From assembly GCA_002083595.1 (NCBI GenBank), contig MSXT01000023.1:1-43787 (forward strand): a DNA stretch of 43,787 bases, given 5' to 3'. Source of the DNA: Proteobacteria bacterium ST_bin16. GTDB lineage: Bacteria > Pseudomonadota > Gammaproteobacteria > Burkholderiales > Nitrosomonadaceae. The notes under the pieces are model-generated. The model saw only the letters and a list, made by a program, of their open reading frames with translations, did not search any database and had not been told where the DNA came from. The translations under genes were made by a program, and so were the position numbers. Below are positions 8,075 to 16,078 of the stretch, piece by piece (positions within the stretch are counted from its first letter, which is position 1; the number at the start of each line of letters is the position of its first letter).

Positions 8075-8878
8075 CTAGCGATACCTAGGAAACCCACTAC
8101 CATGCCCCCCACCCCCACGGCCTTTACCGAATAATATCGCAACGACGACAAGACCAACAATGACAACACCCGCTACCACTTTTCTCCAATCAACAACGGT
8201 TTTGTAGAGCTGAAAATCCTCGCGCCAGCGCATGTGTTGCCAGATTTCATCCGGGGCCAGTGCGTGAGGTTGGCCGATGGCATTCGGCGTGACGGTAATT
8301 TTCTGATCCGCCCGGACAACCACGAATTGCCCGGTATCCTCCCGCGTCATCACTTCAATCGTGCCGCTGAGCACCATAATGCTGGTTTGCTGTTGCGACA
8401 CGTTGATTTGCAGGACTGCGTTTTGGGCTTGTATCCTGGCATGCAGTGTCTCGATGTCGTGCAGACAACTCGATGTGTCCGCGTACGCTTTGCCGGCATT
8501 GAACCTGTCGATGCGTATCGAGCAGGTTGAGTCCAATGCTTTGAATTCAATGCGCGCGCCGCTTTGCATCCCCGAGCTTATAAAAGCGTTGTTCTTTACC
8601 GGCGCGGAAACTTTGACTTGATCGCCATTCAGCAGCACATTTTTGCCTGATGCATAGAGCGTTCCGATGACGGCATCGCTTGCACCGGCGTTGCGATGAA
8701 AGCGAACTCCCATATTCTCGTCTTGCTCCCAGAAACCGCTACTTTCCGCAAAATTCCTATCCTGAATGGGCACGGTTTTACAACCGGAAAGCAGCAGAGT
8801 GGCTAGTACAAGGAACAACCAAGTTTGAATGTGCACACCCAGCTTGCAAAAGAATGATTGGGGTTCCGTGATGTTCAT
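8075..8878 (-). CDS. FecR-domain lipoprotein with C-terminal membrane helix
   Basis: 267-residue protein. The signal ends in LLLSGCKTVP, a lipobox. A FecR-like beta domain fills the middle (GTLYASGKNVLLNGDQV, then SGARIEFKALDSTCSIRI and ENLHARIQ-like repeats to VLSGTIEVMTREDTGQFVVVRADQKITVTPN). Near the C-terminus is a hydrophobic helix (VVAGVVIVGLVVVAILF) and a Gly-rich tail GKGRGGGGHGSGFPRYR. I place the start at 8878, where AAAGGAGAA gives ideal spacing; the frame stays open to 9007. No sigma factor or receptor gene adjoins it, so it is not a classical FecIR regulator. It is divergent from proA. Confidence 0.75.
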   Translation of the reverse strand: MNITEPQSFFCKLGVHIQTWLFLVLATLLLSGCKTVPIQDRNFAESSGFWEQDENMGVRFHRNAGASDAVIGTLYASGKNVLLNGDQVKVSAPVKNNAFISSGMQSGARIEFKALDSTCSIRIDRFNAGKAYADTSSCLHDIETLHARIQAQNAVLQINVSQQQTSIMVLSGTIEVMTREDTGQFVVVRADQKITVTPNAIGQPHALAPDEIWQHMRWREDFQLYKTVVDWRKVVAGVVIVGLVVVAILFGKGRGGGGHGSGFPRYR

Positions 8879-9030
8879 TTTGCTTCTCCTTTCAGTCGTA
8901 CTTTCCGCACAAATTTCCGATGGGGTCACTGTAATTCGATCTGTCTGAATCGGGACTGAATGGCGAAGAATGTAAAAAGTTGTCATTCGCTCTACTTGCC
9001 GCAGCATGCGATAAAACCCCTATCTTGTAC

Positions 9031-9036
9031 TATAAT
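9031..9036 (+). promoter_or_regulatory. Candidate -10 box for proA
   Basis: A perfect TATAAT 43 bases before the proA start. No good -35 hexamer is found at the standard distance (9008-9014), so the promoter call rests on the -10 alone. Confidence 0.4.
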
Positions 9037-9078
9037 GCCCCACTACCCGGAAATTCATATCCTTATCGAACGAAATCC

Positions 9079-10344
9079 ATGAATACCACAGATATCAAAA
9101 GTTACATGCAATCCGTCGGACAGGAAGCTCGCGCTGCGTCACGGCTGGTTGCGAAAGCGGATACGGCGGCGAAGAATCGCGCGCTGACGGCGATGGCGGA
9201 TGCCATCCGGCGCGACGAAGCGCTGTTGCTGGCAGCCAATGCCAAGGATTTGGACAATGCGCGCGCGAAAGGCTTGGAAGCGTCGATGATCGACCGTTTG
9301 ACGTTGTCGGCCAAAGGCGTGGCAACGATGGCGGAAGGCTTGCTGCAGATCGCCACACTGGCCGATCCAGTGGGCGAGATCAGCGGGTTGAATTACCGTC
9401 CGTCCGGCATCCAGGTGGGGAAAATGCGCGTGCCGCTGGGCGTGATCGGCATTATTTACGAGGCGCGCCCGAATGTGACCGCCGATGCCGCCGGTTTATG
9501 CCTGAAAGCGGGCAATGCGGCGATTTTGCGCGGCGGCTCGGAAGCGATCCACAGCAATCAGGCGATTGCCGCGTGCGTCAAGGAAGGATTGCGCGTGGCC
9601 GGTTTGCCGGAAAGCGCGGTGCAAGTGATTGAAACCACCGACCGCGCCGCGGTGGGTGAGCTGATCACGATGAAGGATTTCGTCGATGTCATCGTGCCGC
9701 GCGGCGGCAAGGGGTTGATCGAACGCATCGCCAACGAGGCACGCATCCCGGTGATCAAGCATCTGGACGGTGTTTGCCATGTCTACATCGACGATCAGGC
9801 GGATTTCGACAAGGCGATCCGCATCGCCGACAACGCCAAAACGCAGCGCTACGGCACTTGCAACACGATGGAAACGCTGCTGATCCATGCCGGTATCGCA
9901 GAGAAAATTCTGCCCGCGCTGAGCAAGATTTATTTCGAGAAGGGCGTTGAATTGCGCGGCGATACGGCGGCGCGCGGCATCGTTGCGCAAATCAAGGAAG
10001 CCACGGAACAGGATTGGTACGAGGAATATCTCGCGCCGATTCTCAGCATCCGCGTTGTCGATGGGCTGGATCAGGCGATCGATCACATCACGAAATACGG
10101 TTCGCAGCATACCGATGCGATCGTCACGGAAAACTACACGCGCGCGCGCCGTTTTCTGCGCGAAGTCGATTCCAGTTCGGTGATGGTCAACACCACGACG
10201 CGTTTTGCCGACGGCTTTGAATACGGCCTGGGTGCCGAAATCGGCATTTCGACCGACAAAATCCACGCGCGCGGCCCGGTTGGACTGGAAGGATTAACCA
10301 GCCAGAAGTTTATCGTGCTGGGCGACGGCCAGTTGCGGCAGTAA
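9079..10344 (+). CDS. proA: Gamma-glutamyl phosphate reductase
   Basis: Second step of proline synthesis: NADPH-dependent reduction of gamma-glutamyl phosphate to the semialdehyde. With the start at 9079 the protein has 421 residues, the usual length; the longer frame from 8980 adds an implausible cysteine-containing leader. Aldehyde dehydrogenase-fold motifs are clear: GVIGIIYEARPNVTADAA, LKAGNAAILRGGSEA, IVPRGGKGLI, the catalytic Cys in QRYGTCNTMETLL, and the C-terminal GLGAEIGISTDKIHARGPVGLEGL. No proB is next to it. lpdA follows after 59 bases. Confidence 0.96.
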   Translation: MNTTDIKSYMQSVGQEARAASRLVAKADTAAKNRALTAMADAIRRDEALLLAANAKDLDNARAKGLEASMIDRLTLSAKGVATMAEGLLQIATLADPVGEISGLNYRPSGIQVGKMRVPLGVIGIIYEARPNVTADAAGLCLKAGNAAILRGGSEAIHSNQAIAACVKEGLRVAGLPESAVQVIETTDRAAVGELITMKDFVDVIVPRGGKGLIERIANEARIPVIKHLDGVCHVYIDDQADFDKAIRIADNAKTQRYGTCNTMETLLIHAGIAEKILPALSKIYFEKGVELRGDTAARGIVAQIKEATEQDWYEEYLAPILSIRVVDGLDQAIDHITKYGSQHTDAIVTENYTRARRFLREVDSSSVMVNTTTRFADGFEYGLGAEIGISTDKIHARGPVGLEGLTSQKFIVLGDGQLRQ

Positions 10345-10403
10345 CCCGCTGCCAGCCGGTTTCATAACGCGTAAACCAACGCTCATTGCAGCCAAAGGAT
10401 GTC

Positions 10404-12164
10404 ATGACGCAAGTTGTTGAAATAAAAATTCCCGATATCGGCGATTTCAAGGACGTTCCCGTCATCGAAGTGCTCGTTGCACCGGGTGACAAGGTTGAGA
10501 AGGAAACCTCGCTGATCACGCTGGAAACCGACAAAGCTTCGCTGGAAGTGCCCGCGCCGCAAGCCGGAGTGGTGCAAGACCTCAGGGTTAAAGTGGGCGA
10601 TAAAGTGTCGGAAGGCACTGTCATCCTCACGTTAGCAGTTACAGAACAACCTACCGCACCGGTGCGCCCGGAAGCAGCAACCCAAGAACGCGAGCAAGCA
10701 CCCACTCAACCAGCTGCACCAGCACCCGCCGTATCCCCGCAATCCACCATACCAGCCGATATGCACGCCGATGTGGTGGTGCTCGGCGCGGGACCGGGCG
10801 GTTATACCGCCGCTTTCCGCGCCGCCGATCTGGGCAAGAAAGTCATTCTGATCGAGCGCTATTCGTCGCTTGGCGGCGTGTGCCTGAATGTCGGCTGCAT
10901 TCCGTCGAAAGCATTGCTGCACGCGGCAAAAGTCATCACCGAAGCGGACGAAGTGGCGTCGCATGGCATTGTATTTGGCAAAGCGCAAATCGATCTCGAC
11001 AAGCTGCGCAGCTGGAAAGAATCGGTCATCGGTAAACTGACCAAAGGATTGAAAGCGCTCGCCAAACAGCGCAAGGTCGAAGTCGTGCATGGCAGCGGAA
11101 AATTTGCCACCGCATACAGCATTCAGGTCGAAACGGCGGAAGGATCGAAAACGATTTCATTCGAGCACTGCATCATCGCCGCCGGTTCCAGCGTCACGCG
11201 CATTCCCGGTTTTCCGTATGGAGATCCGCGCCTGATCGATTCCACCGGCGCATTGGCGCTGACCGATGTGCCGCAGCGCATGCTGATTATCGGCGGCGGC
11301 ATCATCGGCCTGGAAATGGCCACAGTTTATGCCGCGCTGGGCAGCAAAATCAGCGTGGTGGAATGGATGGATCAATTGATTCCGGGCGCCGATGCGGATC
11401 TGGTCAAACCGCTGCACCGTCGCATCGGCAAACGCTACGAAGCGATTTACCTGAAAACCAAAGTCACGAAAATAGAAGCTACCGAAGCCGGATTGACCGC
11501 CACTTTTGAAGGTGACAAAGCACCGCCGCCGCAAACATATGACCGCATTCTGCTAGCGGTCGGGCGCCGCCCGAATGGGCGCGAGATTGGCGCTGAGGAC
11601 ATCGGCGTTCAGGTCAACGAGCGCGGCTTTATCCCGGTCGATCCGCAAATGCGTACCAATCTACCGCATATTTTCGCCATCGGCGATATCGTGGGCGAAC
11701 CGATGCTGGCGCATAAAGCCAGCTACGAAGGCAAATTGGCTGCCGAAGTGATCGCCGGGCATAAAGCTATCTTCGATGCGCGCACCATTCCATCGGTCGC
11801 CTACACCGATCCGGAAATCGCTTGGATGGGATTGACCGAGAAAGAGGCGATCAAGCAGGGCATCGATTACGAAAAAGCCGTCTTCCCGTGGGCTGCCAGC
11901 GGCCGCGCGATATCGATGGCGCGGGAAGAAGGCTTGACGCAACTGTTGCTGGATAAAACCACGCGCCGCATACTCGGCGCCGGTATGACCGGTATCAACG
12001 CCGGTGAACTGATTGCCGAGACGGTGCTGGCATTGGAGATGGGTGCGGATATGCAGGATCTCAGTCTGACCATCCATCCGCATCCGACACTTTCGGAAAC
12101 CGTGCTGTTTGCCGCGGAAATAGCTGAAGGAACTATTACCGATCTTTTCCTGCCCAAGAAATAG
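10404..12164 (+). CDS. lpdA: Dihydrolipoamide dehydrogenase (E3) with N-terminal lipoyl domain
   Basis: Re-oxidises dihydrolipoyl groups of pyruvate or 2-oxoglutarate dehydrogenase complexes with NAD. It has 586 residues: lipoyl domain about 1-80 (lipoyl-Lys in ETDKASLEV), an Ala/Pro/Gln-rich flexible linker about 80-115, then the FAD enzyme. FAD motif GAGPGGYTAAFRAADLG, redox disulphide GGVCLNVGCIPSK, NAD motif IGGGIIGLEMA, second FAD motif TNLPHIFAIGDI, and active-site HPHPTLSE are all present. I start at ATG 10404, which has AAAGGA six bases upstream. E3 fused to a lipoyl domain is typical of betaproteobacterial and Neisseria PDH. The E1 and E2 genes are not adjacent. Confidence 0.95.
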   Translation: MTQVVEIKIPDIGDFKDVPVIEVLVAPGDKVEKETSLITLETDKASLEVPAPQAGVVQDLRVKVGDKVSEGTVILTLAVTEQPTAPVRPEAATQEREQAPTQPAAPAPAVSPQSTIPADMHADVVVLGAGPGGYTAAFRAADLGKKVILIERYSSLGGVCLNVGCIPSKALLHAAKVITEADEVASHGIVFGKAQIDLDKLRSWKESVIGKLTKGLKALAKQRKVEVVHGSGKFATAYSIQVETAEGSKTISFEHCIIAAGSSVTRIPGFPYGDPRLIDSTGALALTDVPQRMLIIGGGIIGLEMATVYAALGSKISVVEWMDQLIPGADADLVKPLHRRIGKRYEAIYLKTKVTKIEATEAGLTATFEGDKAPPPQTYDRILLAVGRRPNGREIGAEDIGVQVNERGFIPVDPQMRTNLPHIFAIGDIVGEPMLAHKASYEGKLAAEVIAGHKAIFDARTIPSVAYTDPEIAWMGLTEKEAIKQGIDYEKAVFPWAASGRAISMAREEGLTQLLLDKTTRRILGAGMTGINAGELIAETVLALEMGADMQDLSLTIHPHPTLSETVLFAAEIAEGTITDLFLPKK

Positions 12165-12232
12165 CCTTCTGCACCGGCAGTGACTTCCCGCTCCGATCCA
12201 ATAATGAATTCCAACTTGTTACCGCATTGATC

Positions 12233-12631
12233 ATGATCTCAAAAAAAACCTTTTTGCTTTTATCCGCATGGCTGATGGTCTTAACCGGATTCACCGGTCA
12301 GGCATGGGCAACGCATATATCCCAGCCGGTGCTGATCGATCCGCAAACGCAATACGCTACCGGTGAAACTATTGTGTTGCGCGGCAGAGTGGATTACAAC
12401 GAACAACCGGCGCCCGATGTGCTGCTCAATTTCAAACTGACCCGCCCGGACGGATCGGTAGCCGCCGATCAATCCTATCCGAGCGATCAGAACGGGTTAT
12501 TTGAATTCAAGTTCGATGCCCGCAATGAAAAAGCGGGAAGTTATCAATTTACCGTGACATCACACTGCCTGGAAATTCACCGTTACGCTTGCACGTACAA
12601 AAACCAGACCTTATCGATTCATCTACAATAA
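12233..12631 (+). CDS. Small exported Ig-like / macroglobulin-type domain protein
   Basis: 132 residues: a Sec signal (FLLLSAWLMVLTGFTGQAWA) then a single beta-sandwich-like domain. The run YATGETIVLRGRVDYNEQPAPDV, LTRPDGSVAADQSYPSDQNGLFEFKF and AGSYQFTVTSHC is the pattern of MG2 / carboxypeptidase-regulatory-like Ig folds. Two cysteines near the C-terminus (SHCLEIHRYAC) may form a disulphide. Likely periplasmic. Function unknown. It sits 68 bases after lpdA and 149 before the next gene. Confidence 0.65.
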   Translation: MISKKTFLLLSAWLMVLTGFTGQAWATHISQPVLIDPQTQYATGETIVLRGRVDYNEQPAPDVLLNFKLTRPDGSVAADQSYPSDQNGLFEFKFDARNEKAGSYQFTVTSHCLEIHRYACTYKNQTLSIHLQ

Positions 12632-12780
12632 CAGAGTACACAATTATCTCGCCGGATGAACCGCTGTATCGCCCTATTGGCGGACATTGCGATGAGGCAT
12701 CCGGCACAACCGGCCCGCTTTACGGGTACCATTTATCCGGCAGTAATGCCATACTCTCAAAGAATTAGAAAAACACGGTC

Positions 12781-13542
12781 ATGAGAATCGCTCATTCATA
12801 CTACTTCACTAAAATTTCCGGCCATTGCTTAATCATACTGTTCGCGTGCTTCATGCTATCCGCTTGCAATCCGCAGACTGACCAATTATCGGAACGCGAG
12901 GCTCGCGTCAATGCACGGGAATCCGAGCTGGTCACGTTGTTCGCCGAACTGGTCGAGCTGAAAAAATCGCTGGAAAAGGATCAACCGGATAAACGTTCCG
13001 CTGGCGAAAACAATGCAAACGCCACCAATGCGGATGGATGCGTTTGCGAGAATACGGAAGCATCCGCCGCGCTGAAAGACGCCGGGAAAATCGACGCAAA
13101 AACCGTTCTGGGCGGTATAGAGATCGTGCATCTTGACCCGCCGGGCCTTGAATTCAGCGCACGCATCGATACCGGCGCGCAAACGTCGTCGTTGAATGCA
13201 CTCGACATTGTCGAATTCGAACGGGATGGAAAACCCTTTGTGAAATTCAATTTAATTCACCCGCAAACCGGGGAAAAAATAGAACTCACCCGGCGTCTGC
13301 GCCGTTACGCGCGCGTCAAGGAGCTGGGAAACCGGGAATCGCAACGGCGTCCGGTGGTCAGAATGCGCGTGATACTGGCCGATATCGATGAACAGATCAA
13401 CTTCACCTTGGAAAATCGCAGCCGGTTTAAGCACCAGGTGCTGATCGGACGCAACTTGCTGCAAGATCTAGCCATTGTCGATGTCAGCAAAAAACCCGCT
13501 CCAGTTACAGCCGATAATCCCGCAACCGCCACGACAAAATAA
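12781..13542 (+). CDS. Retropepsin-like protease-family lipoprotein ('ATP-dependent zinc protease' family)
   Basis: 253 residues. The signal ends in CFMLSACNPQ (lipobox), followed by a coiled-coil segment (SEREARVNARESELVTLFAELVELKKSLEK), an acidic Cys-bearing linker (CVCENTEAS), and the domain from about residue 105. That domain has IDTGAQTSSLNALDIV, the retropepsin-like DTGA active-site motif, then ERDGKPFVKFNLIHP, RRPVVRMRVILADI and VLIGRNLL. The family is usually annotated as a zinc protease although it carries an aspartic-protease motif. The stop overlaps the next ATG (TAATG), so it is coupled to the 7TM gene. Probably a periplasmic peptidase of a three-gene envelope system. Confidence 0.85.
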   Translation: MRIAHSYYFTKISGHCLIILFACFMLSACNPQTDQLSEREARVNARESELVTLFAELVELKKSLEKDQPDKRSAGENNANATNADGCVCENTEASAALKDAGKIDAKTVLGGIEIVHLDPPGLEFSARIDTGAQTSSLNALDIVEFERDGKPFVKFNLIHPQTGEKIELTRRLRRYARVKELGNRESQRRPVVRMRVILADIDEQINFTLENRSRFKHQVLIGRNLLQDLAIVDVSKKPAPVTADNPATATTK

Positions 13543-15092
13543 TGTATGCCAAATTAAGACTCTATATTGTAGTCATCCTGCTCCTGGGATTTGGGATCGG
13601 CTTGATCTTGTACAAGCATTTCGCTTTGGGGTTTCCGTTATCGCCGGATGACAAAAAATCAGTGTGGACCATCGAAGCCAGAATCGATTTTGTTGCACGT
13701 GGCGATCCCGTTATCGTTTCCTTCGCGCTACCACCAGAAACCCCCAATACTGTTTTTATGGAAGAAGATTTCGCCTCTTCCGATTACAGCTTCAGCGAAT
13801 TGACTTCCCCGTCGGGACGCCGCGCGCAATGGAGTAAAAGGGCAGCATCCGGCTTGCAGACGGCTTATTACCGCCTGAGCATGTACGAAACCGGTCAGCT
13901 CACCCAGCCACCCGATACGCCAGACCTGCCCCCGGAACCGGAGAAGCCGGAATTTGATGAAGTCATTAAAACCGCAGCAACCACATTGCTGGATCAGGTG
14001 CGCAGCAGATCCGCCAACACCGAAATTTTTACCCGGGAACTGATCACGACGTTAAATTCCAAAGCACCCAGCCAGAACCTGAGTTTGCTGATCAATGATC
14101 AATCCAGTGAAGATTACAAAACCCACCTGATCATCAACTTGCTGGCGCTGGAAGGCATCAGCGCGCGCATCGTGCGTGGTTTGTACTTGGAAGATGGCCG
14201 GCGCAGACAGTCGCTGACCAATTTTGTGGAAGTGTACATCGGTAACGAATGGTTGCTGTTCAATCAAAACTCGGGAAAAAGCGGAAAACCGAAAAAATTC
14301 CTGGTCTGGCAACGTGGCGACCAATCCCTGCTGGATGTGGTCGGCGGTAAAAACTCGCAAATATCCTTTTCGATTATCCGCAATATTCATTCCACCCGGG
14401 ATCTGGTAGTGCGCGACAGCATGAACAAGCAAGCCGGAATCATCGACTTTTCCATTTACAGCTTGCCGATCGAGCAACAGAACGCGTTCAAAATGATTTT
14501 GCTGCTGCCGATCGGTGCATTGATTGTGGTGATCATGCGCTTGCTGGTCGGTCTCCGCACGTCCGGCACGTTCATGCCGATCCTGATTGCACTGGCACTG
14601 ATACAGACCACATTGCTCACCGGCCTCATCATTTTTCTCACCGTGGTGGGCACGGGGCTGCTGATCCGATCCTATTTATCGCGGCTGAACTTATTGTTTG
14701 TCGCGCGAATCTCGGCGGTGATCATTGTGGTCATCGCCATTATCGCGAGTATCAGCATTCTCAGTAACAAACTCGGCCTCGATCAGGCCATGACCGTGAC
14801 TTTCTTCCCGATGATCATTCTGTCCTGGACCATTGAGCGCATGTCGGTGCTGTGGGAGGAGGACGGCCCCCGGGAAGTTTTCATCCAGGGCGGCGGCAGT
14901 TTGCTGACTGCGGTGATTGCGTATTTATTTATGACCAACCGCACGATTGAATATTTAACTTTTAATTTTCCCGAGCTGATGCTGGTCAATCTGGCACTGA
15001 TCCTGATTCTTGGACAATATACCGGTTACCGGTTATCCGAGCTGTACCGTTTTCATGCCCTGGAACGACGCAATGTTGCTGGCAAGCGCTAA
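13542..15092 (+). CDS. Inactive transglutaminase domain fused to seven transmembrane helices
   Basis: 516 residues. One N-terminal membrane segment (YIVVILLLGFGIGLILY) is followed by a periplasmic domain to about 310 with a transglutaminase-like core (HLIINLLALEGISARIVRGLYL, NFVEVYIGNEWLLFN). The catalytic Cys that should precede this core is absent. The C-terminal 200 residues are a multi-helix membrane bundle (MILLLPIGALIVVIMRLLVGL and onward, with WTIERMSVLWEEDGPREVF between helices). This architecture always seems to travel with an ATP-grasp ligase and a retropepsin-like protein, exactly the neighbours here. The start overlaps the preceding stop. Likely an inner-membrane sensor or transporter of a peptide modified by the ligase; that role is inference. 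Confidence 0.85.
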   Translation: MYAKLRLYIVVILLLGFGIGLILYKHFALGFPLSPDDKKSVWTIEARIDFVARGDPVIVSFALPPETPNTVFMEEDFASSDYSFSELTSPSGRRAQWSKRAASGLQTAYYRLSMYETGQLTQPPDTPDLPPEPEKPEFDEVIKTAATTLLDQVRSRSANTEIFTRELITTLNSKAPSQNLSLLINDQSSEDYKTHLIINLLALEGISARIVRGLYLEDGRRRQSLTNFVEVYIGNEWLLFNQNSGKSGKPKKFLVWQRGDQSLLDVVGGKNSQISFSIIRNIHSTRDLVVRDSMNKQAGIIDFSIYSLPIEQQNAFKMILLLPIGALIVVIMRLLVGLRTSGTFMPILIALALIQTTLLTGLIIFLTVVGTGLLIRSYLSRLNLLFVARISAVIIVVIAIIASISILSNKLGLDQAMTVTFFPMIILSWTIERMSVLWEEDGPREVFIQGGGSLLTAVIAYLFMTNRTIEYLTFNFPELMLVNLALILILGQYTGYRLSELYRFHALERRNVAGKR

Positions 15093-16068
15093 GAAGCTGC
15101 GGAGTTTCGGCATCATCGGCATGAACCAAAGAAATTTTGGTTTGATCTCGCGCTATAATCCGCGCCACTTATACCCACTGGTCGATGACAAGTTAAAAAC
15201 CAAACTGTTGGCGCAGCAAGCCGGGGTCACCGTGCCCAAATTGCTCGGTACCGTGCAGTATCAGCATGATGTGAAGTCGCTGAAGGAAATATTGCATCCT
15301 TACAGCCAGTTCGTCATCAAACCGGTCAAGGGCAGTGGCGGCAAAGGTATTCTGGTGATTACCGAACACGATCATAATCTCTACTTCAAACCCAGCGGCG
15401 ATGCGATACAACTGGCCGACATCGAACGGCATGTATCGAATATTCTGAGCGGATTGCATAGCTTGGGCGGCAAACCGGATACCGTGATGATCGAATCGCT
15501 GATCCAGCTTGACCCGGTTTTCTCCGATTACAGTTATGAAGGTATTCCCGATATCCGCATCATCGTGTTGCGCGGTTATCCCATCATGTCTATGCTGCGG
15601 CTGACCACGCACGCTTCCGATGGCAAGGCGAATCTGCATCAGGGCGCAGTCGGCGTTGGCATCGATATCGGAACAGGCCGGGCGTTACACGCGGTGCAGT
15701 ACGGCGAATCCGTCACGCACCACCCGGATACACGCAAGACTTTTGCCGAATTGACCGTACCGCATTGGGATAAGCTATTGCAGCTGGCTGCCGCTTGTTA
15801 TGAGATGACTGGTTTGGGTTATTTGGGTGCGGACTTGGTGCTGGATAGGGATCAAGGGCCGATGATCATCGAGCTCAACGCCCGCCCCGGGCTTGCCATT
15901 CAAGTGGCTAATCGCGCCGGTCTGGCGCCGCGCGTTGCGGTCATCGAAGCGATCGAAACCATTGATCCCGATCCGCAATCCCGCGCCGCTTTCAGTAAGC
16001 GGCAATTCGCTTTCGATGCGGATATCCATCCGCCCCGCTTGCTGCGTACCCGCAGCGATGACCGGTAA
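15073..16068 (+). CDS. RimK-like ATP-grasp ligase (alpha-L-glutamate ligase-like)
   Basis: About 331 residues. ATP-grasp enzymes join an acid to an amine with ATP; this branch is related to RimK, which adds glutamate to ribosomal protein S6. Motifs: GIIGMNQRN, YPLVDDKLKTKLL, FVIKPVKGSGGKGILVI (phosphate-binding loop), ISMLRL-like strand, HQGAVGVGIDIGTG, and the metal-binding end LGADLVLDRD..MIIELNARPGLAIQ. The start is uncertain between 15055 and 15073; both overlap the end of the 7TM gene by 20 to 38 bases, so the genes are translationally linked. The natural substrate of this cytosolic ligase is not known. Confidence 0.85.
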   Translation: MLLASAKKLRSFGIIGMNQRNFGLISRYNPRHLYPLVDDKLKTKLLAQQAGVTVPKLLGTVQYQHDVKSLKEILHPYSQFVIKPVKGSGGKGILVITEHDHNLYFKPSGDAIQLADIERHVSNILSGLHSLGGKPDTVMIESLIQLDPVFSDYSYEGIPDIRIIVLRGYPIMSMLRLTTHASDGKANLHQGAVGVGIDIGTGRALHAVQYGESVTHHPDTRKTFAELTVPHWDKLLQLAAACYEMTGLGYLGADLVLDRDQGPMIIELNARPGLAIQVANRAGLAPRVAVIEAIETIDPDPQSRAAFSKRQFAFDADIHPPRLLRTRSDDR

Positions 16069-16078
16069 CTACGCGGAT

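Noticed and set aside
8075..8878. FecR anti-sigma regulator of a TonB receptor
   Set aside because: No sigma factor or receptor gene is adjacent, and the protein is a lipoprotein with a C-terminal helix.
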